Assembly: GCA_922989275.2 (NCBI GenBank)
Contig: OV277857.1
Location: forward strand, 48,151,083 to 48,215,082
Direction: 5' to 3'
DNA from: Gari tellinella
Taxonomy: Eukaryota > Mollusca > Bivalvia > Cardiida > Psammobiidae
Length of the DNA stretch: 64,000 bases
The first letter of the stretch is position 1, and the number at the start of each line of letters is the position of its first letter. The notes below the pieces were generated by a model. It saw only the letters and a list, made by a program, of their open reading frames with translations, ran no database searches and was not told the DNA's origin. Both the position numbers and the translations under genes were made by a program. Shown here in pieces: positions 10,495 to 22,026 of the stretch.

Positions 10495-13400
10495 ATGCAG
10501 GATAACAGTAATGCACATTGCTCCCGTTTTGAGTTTTACCTTTTTCAGCATTTACTAGCTATGTATGTATATAACTATATAATGTATTCTTGTTTTTTCA
10601 TTTATTGGTCGCTTGACACATGATTTACTATCACGGAAAAAACACTGATACAGGCAGAGCTATACCAGTCATGACGAAGTATCAATGGATTTTACAAAAT
10701 ATATATTTAGGGTTTATATTGTCTCAATCAGACGCGGCGTGCTGACTGCAATATCACAAAGCTCTGCTGAAAGTGCTGTGGTACATAACCCATTAATCAT
10801 TTGATAAACATGGGACAATAGACCTGTCATTTTTATAAAGAAGCTTATTTAATCAGAAAACTACAGTGTTCAGTTAGACTATCGTGCATTCGCGCTCAAT
10901 CTTTTGACTTAATCGCGACAACACGATATTTGGACGTAAAGCTCTCGTGGTTTCACGATTTCGCAAAGCGTAAAAATCATGTGAGAGCACGATGAAATAG
11001 GCTAGTGTTTTCGCGATGTTAGTTCGCCACATCGCATTTTCGCGATAGGGCGAGAAGGCAAGATTAATGGCGTACATTTTCCAGAATTACTGCATTTAGT
11101 TTTTGCGTCAATATGTTGTGCGCTTGTAGTTACACCCTCTCCACTGCGAAGGTAATCCTGCGAGAAATTGTGTATCGTACTTGCCTCTTCTGGCTGTACT
11201 GGCATAAGCATGGAAGTTGACTTAGGAAAGCGAGAGGGCGATATCATAAAATATTGTGGTTTATCTATTTGTTTTTATCGCGTACTCGCATCTGTATTTA
11301 ACCTCTTCTCATGTTGGAAAGTAGGACAACAACGCGACATCAAGATGGTCCCCAACAGAACATTATAGTGAATATCTACTTGTATCAAAGATTACCCAAA
11401 TTTCACTATTAGGAGAATTATTCTCCAAACCCTGTATTAATATAAGTACAGAAATACGTGTTGTCGTTGACATGACAATGACTCTTTCGCTGCCAAATTG
11501 ATTGTGAGACTTTACCCCTTCGCCGTTTTATTGTCGTTTGCTTCAATTTTGTTGTTTGCAAAATCGTTTCAAAGTAAGATTCAATGCAGTATGACTTTAA
11601 AGTTTAAAAGTTTTAATGAATTCAAAATTAAACATAATCTACTTACAAAGTCTCTAATTTATGACGGAGTTAAATATTCCATTAAGAAAGGATTAACACA
11701 TATATAAGTAGGAAAATGAGATTTAAATCCTTGTCAGAAACTAGCTTTTCGACCTTATATTAAACTAATTTTGACGGAAGCTGAAGGTTCAAAATCCATC
11801 TACAAGTGCTTAAATAGAAATACAATCCAGCCGACCTGTAAAAAAGTTGGATAAAACATTAGGAATGAAAATTAAGGGAAAATGAGTAGAAATGCATACA
11901 TGTATTTGAGATATCTTTCATTATAACACAAGATACTGTTTCGAATAGTTCACAGACTACTTTGCACAAAAATGCAAACTATACAAAATGAATTATATTG
12001 ATAGCCCATTATGTACCTTCTACAAAACAGATTCAGACACTATTGACCTTGGCGATTTGTTTTGGATATGCCCTATCAGCAAGAAGGTAATACAAAACTT
12101 GTTTTCACCCAAAAACATATTTTCATAATCTTGATATGGAAACAAAGATATTTGGTTTTAGAAATACATAAGATACGGTTAAAAATCTTATTATTGTCCT
12201 TTTCAAATGTTTATTTTTCAATGTAGATACAATGAATATATACATACAGTACTAGGTACATATAATTACTTAAGATTCTGAAGATTGTTTTCATAATCAA
12301 TGGACCAATTTAAAATTATATTTGAAACCTAATATTACCTAAAACAATATTGATCATATAAGATAAAATATTTAAATATATATGTTTATTTGTATATAAA
12401 TGTATAGAAAGACAACGATGTCTGTTTTCATATAAATATGCCTACAAATGCAGAACTGCTTTTGTTAAGAAATTTATAATGCCTGGCTACAAGTTCGTTT
12501 GGGGTTTTGTTTGTGAATTTTTTCTGTATTTCTTTTTTTCATTATAAGAAATAACATTGAATAGACCTTAGTAAATGTAAGATTAAAATATATGTAAATA
12601 TATGTATGCAATTATGCAATGCATATTTTTTATGGTGTGGAGGAGGATGGTTCATCGACCCCGACACACCTATGTCGGGGAAAAACGAGGACCTTCATTG
12701 ACAAGGCCTGAAAAAAAGGAAACTCAGGGTAAACTTTGCAGATGATTCTGGGTAAGATGTCGGGCAAAATGTTCAACATTTGGGGTAAGAATGAAGAATG
12801 ACCGACACTAAACCGACAGCCAAATGACGATTTGAATCTGCTGTAAGGGATTAAGGAATGATAGCGTGGAATAGAAGGTCATTACCTGTAATCTGAAATC
12901 AAAATTGACTGCGGAAATTGACTCGTCAATACTACACAGGTGCCCTATTCGCAGCCCTTATTCTCCTACGCATGGCGTTTATGTTTGAGTTAATCATCCT
13001 CATTTGGATGTTTGTCCACTCTTCAAAGTGGGCTACACTCTGCTTGATAATAGTAGCAAGAAGAGGCAAAACCTCCCCTACGACGTCGGTATATACTACG
13101 ATGGTCGTCTGCTCGAAAAGGGGAGAACTGGGACGCGTCAGCAAGCATGACTTGCTTTCACTGCCTCTACAGGAATATTCTGGGTACATGTACCACACGA
13201 CGCTGGCGACAAGCAGCTAAATAGACGGACCAACGTACGGGTGCTGTTTTCATGACACTAAATGGGAAGGTGAGCTGTAAGAATAGGCAGTTTCCACAGT
13301 CGTTGTGTCGTGTGACGTCATCAACAAATTATTTAAATACATTTTCTTAAAAGTTACTGGACTAATTTCATTTAAACTTCACAAAAGTTATCTTTAGATA

Positions 13401-14420
13401 CTACGTTGAGGATCGTCGTCAAATATATGCCATGAAGTGAAATTGCAATTTCTATGTTAACCGAATGAACGCTATTTGAATAACCGTCTTGTAAGAAATA
13501 ACGTGCCCAATTGAAAATAGTGTTACAAATATTGCCACTGGATGACTTACCACGAAAACGCTTCATCTGTATTTACTTATTTTATAAACATACGTAAACA
13601 CCAGTTAGTGGGATAGGTTATGCATAGCTGATAATAATGACACTTTTATAGAAATTGTATGAACTCAGTAATAACGCTTAACAAGTTTACACAAATTATC
13701 CTCGGATGACCTTTAATCAGTTATTTACATAATTTTGCTAGCCATAAATCCTTGTCGTCGATAGGTATGACAGAAGATACACGGCAAACTTTACAAATCA
13801 TGGAGTTAACTTGTCAGATTGGAATATAATAAAAATAGCATGTAGGAGCTTCAATGTTGGCGAGTTTATTTAAAAACATACATAAGAAACATACATAGTT
13901 GAATAACTACACTTGAGGTTTACATAAAAGCCATTTGAATTCAATTTGAGTGGAAAGGACAGTCATACACAAGGACTTGAAAAGCAAATGTTTTTGCCAA
14001 TTAACTTTAAGTCTTAAATACGGTAAATATTTCATTTTTGGATTTTTAAATATTGTTTTAGATTTTACCGGTATAGATATGTGTAGTAATAATGACCACA
14101 AAGGCTATGCCACCTTTCACCAAAGGAATTTCATATTTACAATTTTTGTAAATATCTTTTCAGAAATATTAAATGCCGAATATTTAAACTAAAAGCATTG
14201 CTTTTCTGGAAAGAATATATTATAAGATGTTCTTACATTGGCAAGCCCGTGAGCCTGTCTTTAGTTTCCCCAGGATTACTTTGTTCCCATCCCTGAGTTA
14301 GTGTTTTTGCAAGGTCAATACTATATTTTATCCTAAAATCCAGCGTGTGAGCATCAGGGTGACTAAGACTATTATTAGACCTATCAGAGAAAAAAAGAGT
14401 CAACTACTACCACCCGAACG
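10495..14420. other. long stretch without a supportable gene
   Basis: 10860-11060 is rich in TCGCGA/CGCGAT motifs and looks like a decayed repeat. 11700-12640 is very AT-rich. Around 12918-13220 both strands have overlapping frames (100 aa on plus, 88 aa on minus). Neither gives a recognised domain or splice support. Confidence 0.45.
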
Positions 14421-14424
14421 GAAT

Positions 14425-14830
14425 GACGTCATACTCGCTGAAAACGAGCAGCTAAATGACGTGCTATCAGGGGCTGGCCCACAAAGGGTCCCCTAGCACG
14501 GATGAATGTCTGAGCTTGCCGGAGGCAACACAATACTGTCTGTCTGCTGAAACCGTATTGTCTTGCAGTACTAGACGCTGTTTAAAAACAACATCGAGAC
14601 AACGTCAACGTAACGCATTCGTTTGTTGGTCTGCTGTCCTAGGTATCTGTTAACTGTTCTCGGCGATCTGCAACTACACTTGAATGTTGAAAACGTTTGC
14701 GCAACCGAATGATTGTGTTTCTTTGGTATCCTAACGTCCTACTCACGTTTGTGACGTTGTAGTTTTTATGAATAAGCATCAAAAGGACTCTAATTTGCCT
14801 ATTTTCATTCAATCTCAGCAAGTTCGCTGT
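14425..14830 (-). pseudogene. Tc1/mariner-type transposase N-terminal remnant
   Basis: The minus-strand reading contains a helix-turn-helix segment with NVTNVSRTLGYQRNTIIRLR followed by KRFQHSSVVADR, typical of the paired-like DNA-binding region of Tc1/IS630 transposases. After an in-frame stop (LTDT*) the same family continues with TARQYGFSRQTVLCCLRQA and RARGPFVGQPL, the second helix-turn-helix. Homology ends near 14425, before the catalytic DDE/D domain. With stops and no catalytic part it is a dead fragment, and its terminal repeats were not found. Confidence 0.7.
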
Positions 14831-15500
14831 GAACTGATGTGAAGTAAAATGTGTTGTCTTTTCTTTGTGTAAGGCATACGAATTACCATCATGCACGTTT
14901 TCGGTGCCATGTGCAATTTGCTTGAGCTGCAAGTGCAAAACATGTAAAATAAACGTCTTTCCCAATAAACTAAAACTCTCTTGATACCAAGTTATAGATT
15001 TTGCTATCGATGGATAGCAAATATACATGAGATATAGTGTGCGAAAATTGAAATCGATACGTCTTCTACATATTATTATTCTACATATTTGCAGTTTCTT
15101 TTGGAATTGAGTATACGTTGAAGTGGTTTTATACACCAGATATATAAGCTATTGGCAATTGGTTTGCCAATTGTTTTAAAGCTAATGACGTAGTTAGATG
15201 TGGCAACCAAAGTCCTGTATGGTTCGATGACGCTCAACTATCACCTTTAACATTTAGGCCCTAATCACATTATTAGGCATTGAATACTAAGTTATATAAT
15301 GTTTCGAACCCTTCAACAATTGTTTAGAATTAGTAGAGAGTCTAGTAGGTTGAATTAGATTTATAGGTATATTACTGCTATTTACGAGGATTAACTACGT
15401 ATCGTCCCGTTTATTATGTGACAGACCGAGAACAAAGCTGACACGGTCATCTCTTCAGTAGATTTGTATTCAGGTTGTATGTCACGTACAGCTACGCTTA

Positions 15501-15751
15501 TCGAGGGATATTGTCGAGGGGTAACACACGACCGCGATACCAGGCGTCGTGAGTTCGATCCCCAATCGGACCAAGTCTTTCGGTGAGATTTTATATACAG
15601 AGGTCCGATGTATCGCTGCTTTGTACTTGGAATCCAAAAGTCTGCCGATAAGAAGAGTAGGACATCGCGCCCAGGTTTTTATGACTCCGCTACCATTTCT
15701 ATGATGCGTCAAATTAGCCCATATAGGGCAGAAACGTACGTTAACAAACAG
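15501..15751 (+). repeat. tRNA-derived SINE
   Basis: A tRNA-like head has a box A resemblance (TTGTCGAGGGG) and a clear box B (GAGTTCGATCC). The body includes AGGTCCGATGTATC, GACATCGCGCC and TTAGCCCAT, and the tail is ACGTACGTTAACAAAC. The body matches 53621-53892. The open frame on the opposite strand is not a gene. Confidence 0.85.
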
Positions 15752-16484
15752 CTACGCGTTTTCTACCATTACGTACGTATATACTAGGAGTTGTTAGGTA
15801 GTGTAAAACGTTATTTTTGATACCCTCTGCAATATATTGGGGGCTACTTTGATTATCTAAGAAACGGAGAAAACGGTATCATACGTAATAAAACCCAACA
15901 AAATGTATTAAAATTGATATACAATGTATATAGTACATATTATGCATGCGTAAATTAATGATATTTGCTTTTTCTCGCATAATTTAGACATTTAAGTATA
16001 CATACCAAACCTACTCACATATACTATTGTATAAAGAATACTAAAGGGTAGTTTAAACGTTTAAGCTAGCACAAATTCACAAAACATATTTTTTCTAGAT
16101 TCAAAGCGTAATATATAGCTACAATCTGCCTGTACTAGTTCGTTCTTAAACTCATAATCGTTCCCTCTCCGTTATTCTATTACAATGTTTGATTTCACTT
16201 GTAAGAGCTATCACGCATAGTCTACTGTTAGTTGATCCGATATTATCCATTGACACTGTCTTCTTATGCGAATTAACGCACATAATCATAACGGACGAAA
16301 GCGTAGCAAAATTCCTGCATAGACCTAATGAAATGTAAAACATGGGAAAAGGCATCGATATTGTTCGTGTCTTTGCTGTTTAGCTCTTTTAAATTTTAGA
16401 ACTATTAATTGGTTATCCTATCTTCTTCCATTCAAAAGCGTTTAATACAACTAAGAGATGTTAAATTTCCATGTAGAATCTCAC
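15752..16484. other. AT-rich intron sequence, nothing seen
   Basis: No repeat family, paired splice sites or domain-like translation was recognised here. Confidence 0.4.
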
Positions 16485-16607
16485 CAAGGTTACAGAGTCC
16501 ACAGAATCGTTTACACGCCTTCTTTGCATGTTCAGTGTTAGCACAGATATCCACAATGACAGCAGTTGAAGCACAATCAATGTTTCCAGAATCGTGACAG
16601 CTAGAGT
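16485..16607 (-). CDS. ShKT domain exon
   Basis: A 123-bp exon with phase 1 at both ends. Acceptor ATTTATTCAG precedes codons for SSCHDSGNIDCAS, the exon continues through EHAKKACKRFCGLC, and it ends ...CNL before donor GTGAGA. The six cysteines follow the ShKT pattern C-x7-C-x9-C-x9-C-x3-C-x2-C. ShKT modules are short disulphide-bonded domains of secreted proteins, often joined to TSP1 or protease domains. Strand, phase and position upstream of four TSP1 exons suggest the same gene, with order ShKT-TSP1-TSP1-TSP1-TSP1. An in-frame Met lies upstream, but it is not followed by a signal sequence, so I treat this as an internal exon. Confidence 0.8.
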
Positions 16608-17044
16608 CTGAATAAATCATTTGAAAAGACATTGTTTGCTGATCGTATATTCATATGCATTGTATTACAAATTCACTATACATAAAACAAGGCCTACAGA
16701 GAATAAAAGATTACAGTCAACAAGCAGCATGCTGTATCTTATGGAAGTAATAATAATCCTGATAAAATATGCTAAAAAATCATCATTAAGAGGATAATAA
16801 TAGTATTTCTGGTCTAATCTAATCAATACTAACTGACGACCGTATACCCAGGACGACTAATAAAACGACGAAATATTTCGCTGAAACGATTTGTGATATA
16901 ATTTAGACCTTTTCTACAGTAGAGCTGTAATCCGTTGTAAGCCTGTGCAAACAATATACATGTATAGTACACTTGTTCTATGTAAATAGTAATTACCCAG
17001 ATAACAGGTCTCCTAAAGGAGTCCTCTGATCCGGGTCTTCACAG

Positions 17045-17107
17045 TTTGTGTCCCATTAGTCCTTTTGAACTCAGAAAAGGACGTTAACAAACAAACTAAA
17101 CAAACCT
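17045..17107 (+). repeat. SINE 3' tail fragment
   Basis: GGACGTTAACAAACAAACTA closely matches the tails of the SINEs at 15501-15751 and 53621-53892. No tRNA-like head lies upstream. A decayed core palindrome (TCTCCTAAAGGAGTCCTCTG) immediately precedes it. Confidence 0.5.
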
Positions 17108-17611
17108 TTTTACTCAACAGCATCGGACATTTCTAGACACTGGACATATTAATTTGGTTGGAGACACTTGAAATATATTATGTGACTGAACCAGTCAAAG
17201 TAGCTAACCTACTAGATAGAATTCGAAAGTTACTTGTGTACGCGCCTTTTACAGGCGGTAAACCAATCTAGAGAGCTCTTGCCCTATGCAATACCATATT
17301 AGAAGTTTCTCAAAAGAGCAATTTGATCAGTGTCTGCATTGTTTGCAAGTTTGCAATATATATATTGTATATTGTTTGGTGGCTATGACTACTAACGTTT
17401 TGCCAAATATCTCATTTATCACACAAATATGAGAAAAATCGTGAAAAGAAAGTGTCATTGCCCGAATATACCATTGCGAATATTGTTATTTTTATTTATT
17501 ATTATTATCATACCAGATTTATATAGCGCTCTTTTCACACAGGGGTAGTGCGTTCAAAAGCGCTTCAAATAAGATTACATAAATGTACCTACAAAGGGAG
17601 AAAGGACAAAC

Positions 17612-18050
17612 TAACTACAATTAGATCTAGAAATAAACATGAATAAACATACAAAAGACTGCTAATGATTGCCGACTGATAGAAATAATAGTAGATCGCC
17701 CAATGCAGGCCGCCGAGAAATGACTATAACTACAATTAGATCTAAAATAAACATGAATAAACATACAAAAGACAGTCCCAAAAGCGATAACATTACCCCC
17801 ATCAATCAGCAATGAACCGACCGGCTAATGATTGCCGACTGATAGAAACAATAGATGAGCGCCCAATGCAGGCCGCAGAGAAAAGACAATAACTACAATT
17901 TGATCTAAAATAACATGAATAAACATACAAAAGACAGCCCAAAAGGCGATCACATTACCCCCATCAATCAGCAATGAACCGACCGGCTAATGATTGCCGA
18001 CCAATTGAAATAATATCAGAACGCCCAATGAAGGCCGCCCAATGCAACAT
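17612..18050 (-). repeat. three tandem copies in LINE 3' UTR
   Basis: Copies start at 17612, 17727 and 17890, each beginning TAACTACAATT.GATCTA. Copies two and three are about 163 bp. Copy one lacks about 48 bp in the middle. Shared blocks are CATGAATAAACATACAAAAG, GGCTAATGATTGCCGAC and CGCCCAATG.AGGCCGC. Confidence 0.85.
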
Positions 18051-18199
18051 AACTGGGAAAAATAGCATGCGACAATAACTAAACATTTAAATAATTTAGA
18101 GACCATAAACCAGATAGTACGCCAGAACTCCCATTTAGACCCACAACATCTACAGCAAGTTTATATCGCATAGGTAGCAGTGTTCTAATAACAAATATT

Positions 18200-19960
18200 A
18201 AAGAAGTGTGTTTTCAGACGTTTTTTGAAGACTGCAACTGAGCTCGCATCTCTGATGTCTGATGGTAGACTGTTCCAGAGCTTTGGGGCTGCATGCATGA
18301 AACTTCTATCTCCAAACCTCACCAAACGACTCCTTGGTACAACCAGCGATACTGATTAAGTCGCAGACCGCAACTCTCTTCGAGGTTTATACACGTCAAG
18401 CATACTGACAATGTACCTTGGAAAATCATTTCACATGGCTTTGTATGTGAGTGTCAGAATTTTGAATTCAATTCTGTGTTGAACTGGAAGCGAGTGAAGA
18501 TCCTTCAAGACTGGAGTAATGTGCCGAGGTCCTGGTAATGATGCGGGCTGCTGTATTTTGCACACGCTGTAGTTTGCATAGTGAGTTTTGGGGAATCCCA
18601 TACAGCAGTGAGTTGTAGTATATTTGAAGTGACCAGAGAATTGATCAAGGTCTGTGTAGCTTCTTGAGAAAGGTACTGTCTAATATGACATATTTGCCGC
18701 AGCTGTGCGTAGCCAGACCTACACACAGCGTTAATGTGCTTTGTCATATCCATTTGGGAATCTAATCTAGCACCAAGATTCTTCACACACAATGATGGTT
18801 TGATTTTAGAGTTTCCTACTTGAACTTGAAAATCTCCAAGAATGTTAACCTTTTTTGAATGAAACAGTATGACCACAGTTTTGTCAGTGTTCAGCTATAA
18901 CATGTTCTGGTGCATCCATGATACTATGTCTTTTAGACACTCTTCGACATTTGAAAGGGCTTCTTGTTGACAAAATGTTTCTTTAGGCTTAAATGACAAG
19001 TATAACTGTGAATCATCTGCATAGAAGTGATGATCCAGCTGATGATTTTTGCAAATTGAGCCGACAGGTTTTGTGTACAAGATGTAGGTTTTCGGCCCCA
19101 GGACATATCCCTGTTGTACACTATATTTCATTTGAACTGGGGCAGATAATTCGCCATCTACTGCGACTGTTTGGTAACGGTCAGTCAGGTATAAGGTCAT
19201 CCACTTTAGTGGGTGTCCAATAATTTTGAAGTCTTTTTCAAGGCGATTGAGTAATGTTTCATGATCAATTGTGTCGAATGCGGCCGATAGGTCAAGCATC
19301 ACCAGATGTGTGATTTCATTTTTATCAAGATATTGCAAGATATCATTTTGAAATTTTAGAAGAGCAGTTTCTGTAGAGTGAAGCTTATGATATGCTCACT
19401 GATGCTGTTCATGAAGATTGTTTGTGGTCAAATGGGACTCAATGCGTTTGTCTACTACCTTTTCTAATACTTTCGAGAGAAATGGCAAATTTGATACAGG
19501 TCTGTAGTTCTTAAGATCATTTGTATCGAGATCAGGTTTCTTCAAAAGAGGTCTTACATGCGACTTTTTGAATTATTTTGGAACATACGCAGATTACAGC
19601 GAAGAATTCACAATTTTTGTTAATGACGGTAGGAGCTCGTCAAGGCATAACTTTAAGAGCCATGAAGGTATTGGGTCGAGTTCACAGGACTTACATGGGG
19701 ATGCCTTCGCAATCTCCCCAAGTTCTGCTGCTGTAGCAGAGTCAAAGCTTTCTAAAGAGTTCATTGAATGCAACGTTTCTGTGATGACTGGGGTGCATGA
19801 CGTTTATTCAGAGGCAATTCCTGTCCGTATTTTGTCCACTTTTTCAATGAAAAAGTCGCTGAAATCATGGGCAAGCTGTTTTGAGGAGACATGTTTTGGC
19901 AGTGCAATTTCACTGTTTGCACCCAGGAGATGTTTTCTGTGTAAAAATTAACCTTTGACA
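18200..19960 (-). pseudogene. LINE reverse transcriptase, broken
   Basis: Adjacent readings on the minus strand show, in order, KNYRPVSNLPFLSKVLEKVV, LHSTETALLK, LDLSAAFDTIDHETLLNRLE (the first catalytic Asp motif), a decayed QGYVLGPKTYILYT, and YADDSQLYLS (catalytic YADD). The thumb follows, with VKNLGARLDSQMDMTKHI. The consensus PQGSVLGP is damaged, and there are several in-frame stops (for example HQ*AYH) and at least one frameshift near 19560-19960, so it cannot make an active enzyme. The endonuclease domain is missing because of 5' truncation. The motif set fits the CR1/L2/Daphne group. The exact clade is uncertain. Confidence 0.9.
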
Positions 19961-20309
19961 CTTTGCTAACAATTTGTTTACTTAAAGCACACTACTCTCG
20001 ACACAGTTGATGACCAATATGAATTTTCCCAATTTTTAGAACTTACAATAAAATATAATAATTCTTTACAAAAATGCAACCTTTTTAGTAGTTTCTTAGC
20101 TTTTTTTTTGGTGGGAGGAGTGGAAGAGCCATATACATACCAAAACAGAAAATCACATCGATCTGTTACTACATTTACTTACAAAGGTCATGTCATCATC
20201 TATATAAGGACAATGTAAACACAAATGTAGAGTAAACCCATGGCTCGGCAAGACTGGCATGTGAATTTTATGCTTTGCCCACTACTTTTAAATCTAGCAC
20301 AAATAAATG

Positions 20310-20363
20310 CAGTATAACCTCTCTATGACGACCACTTAATTACATTCATTATAAGGTGTTTAA
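20310..20363. repeat. left half of MITE split by the Kolobok-like insertion
   Basis: GCAGTATAACCTCTCTATGA begins the CAGTAAAACC MITE family and runs to TTAA at 20360-20363. The other half resumes at 23970 with GACAGGGGATTGCTTAATGC. Joined across one TTAA, the halves match the intact family segment AAGACAGGTGATAGCTTAAA near 61535-61555. Confidence 0.7.
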
Positions 20364-20835
20364 AGGGGCAACAGGACTATATAAACCACAAGATGGCGCT
20401 TTGGTGAATTTCTTACTGATTTTATACATGTTTCACATCAGGGACCATCTTTTTAAAAATTCAATGATTAGCAGATGTCTGTTTTGAAAGAAATTTGTCA
20501 TGCATGTACTTTATATACTGCTTTAGTGGCTAGACCAAAATATTATACCTCAACATAAATAAAAGAATGATTTTAATAAAATAATCCAACTGTCAGATCA
20601 AAAATTTGAATTTGCCGGGGAGTGGCTAATGGGGGTTATGACCTCTCTAATGTAAACAGTACCACGTGGCTGTGTTTACATCTACCGTAGCAACATGCTA
20701 AATGTTCACAGCAGCAGAGCATGCAAGGAGGTTTATATATTGGTGATAATAGAAGACTGACCTTTTTCAGGTGAAATAATCCATATAATCATTACATCCA
20801 AGTGTGTCATGAATGTTATGCAATGGCCAAGATAA

Positions 20836-21068
20836 CCCATTACTCCATAAATACACCTTTTTAAACCTTTAATAAATTAATGTAATATTCCTCCACTGAA
20901 ACAAATAGTTCCACTTTATACAATCATGAATAGGTACTGTTTCAAATACTGTCTATATCCTGGTAGATAGTAGCTTAGAGAACAAGCTGTTTTAACTTTT
21001 CATTTACTTTCAATCTGCTTTAAGTAGTCACTTGTTTTCAAAACTAGAATTAGATTGTGGGGCAATGG
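20836..21068. repeat. TTAA-type MITE nested in the Kolobok-like element
   Basis: CCCATTACTCCATAAATACA at the left is answered in inverse by CCATTGCCCCACAATC at the right. The middle carries TAGTAGCTTAGAGAACAAGC and CAATCTGCTTTAAGTAGTCA, as in 31838-32081. The flanking TTAA is decayed (ATAA/AATA). It inserted after the host element. Confidence 0.6.
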
Positions 21069-21144
21069 AATAAATAAATAATATATGTCACATATTATGA
21101 TGCACACATGAACTGTTATCTTGGGATATTCTCTTGAGTGTTTA

Positions 21145-21804
21145 TCACCAATAATGACCCATGTAAGGAACATTTTTGGGGTTCGGATACAGTCCCCTTA
21201 CTTGTTGTAGAACACAATCTGGCATTATTTCACGAACAGTCAACTCAACATGGGCTGCCTGCATAAGCCTTTCTTTTCTTTGCAGATACAATGCATTGCT
21301 CCACAGTCCCCTTCTGTCTAGCATTGTCCAATATTTTCTGTATATTTTCTTACGTATCAAATTATTGCCAGGTCTTGGTTGTTGTCCATTTCAAAGCCAT
21401 GACTGGGGAGTTAAAGTCACACAAGTATAATTTAAGCAGTGTGAGCATGTATTTTCTGAGTTATCTGTTTCACCATGCCCAGTTTGCTCAATTATTTTTG
21501 AGCTATAAGAACTATATTCATTGTCCGAAACACGCTCTGAAGCATTGTCTACACTGCTTGTTTTAGACCTACTTTCACTTTCAGCTATCTGTTGTTTATT
21601 TGCATCATCTTCAACAAAGTTTATATTCCATCCATGGAAAGTGCATATCCCACAAATCACGTCTTTTTGTTCTTCAGTCATATAAAAAAAATATCTCTGT
21701 GTGCATAAATTATTTGTCGCCATTTCTACCCAAAATTCTTTTAAACTGTAGGTTAATAAATTTCCCTCTCTTTTCAGACTTCCGGTAAAACAATGGTAGA
21801 ACAA
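21145..21804 (-). pseudogene. transposon partner protein, one in-frame stop
   Basis: A single minus frame of about 219 codons runs from ATG at 21804 to TGA at 21145, interrupted once by TGA at 21391-21393 (PQSWL*NGQQPRPG). The N-terminal half has MTEEQKDVICGICTFHGW and an acidic, Ser-rich stretch, then CSHCLNYTC, a possible metal-binding cluster. The C-terminal half holds KYWTMLDRRGLWSNALYLQR and REIMPDCVLQQVRGLYPNP, then YMGHYW at the end. The R-x-(I/L)xPxCV-x3-R-x2-(F/Y)P signature loosely resembles the P2X7 C-terminal 'ballast' module known as a transposon-linked domain. That link is inference. It is transcribed away from the transposase. An internal Met (MATNN) is an alternative start. 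Confidence 0.65.
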
Positions 21805-22026
21805 TAGAGGTTGTAATTTGCCTGTGTTGTATCAACAAACAACACATTCACACATTAACCAGACCATTAGTTATCAAATTAGTTACCAGGCATACATGTC
21901 ACAAATAGTTAGGGGCCTGTGAAATATACCCCTGATAGGACCACTACAATGGTTCATAGGTGAAATCCAGGAATGTGATACACAGAAATGTGTAAACTTG
22001 TTTATTTCCAAGTACACTGAGGTACA

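Larger units (their letters stand above)
17490..19970 (-). mobile_element. 5'-truncated CR1/L2-like LINE
   Basis: On the minus strand the reverse-transcriptase reading runs from about 19960 to 18200. It is followed by a 3' UTR with GAGCGCTATATAAATCTGG and ends in an ATT-type microsatellite near 17490-17515. A 3'-terminal short tandem repeat and 5' truncation are the marks of LINEs of the CR1/L2 group. The 3' UTR carries a threefold tandem duplication (17612-18050). No target-site duplication could be defined. Confidence 0.85.

Noticed and set aside
12918..13220. Overlapping 100-aa plus and 88-aa minus frames as a membrane protein gene
   Set aside because: No domain, no paired splice sites, and neither strand clearly preferred. 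Possibly a transposon remnant, but unsupported.
15482..15712. Functional tRNA gene near the box B motif
   Set aside because: The head does not fold into a full cloverleaf by eye, and the body and tail match other SINE copies.
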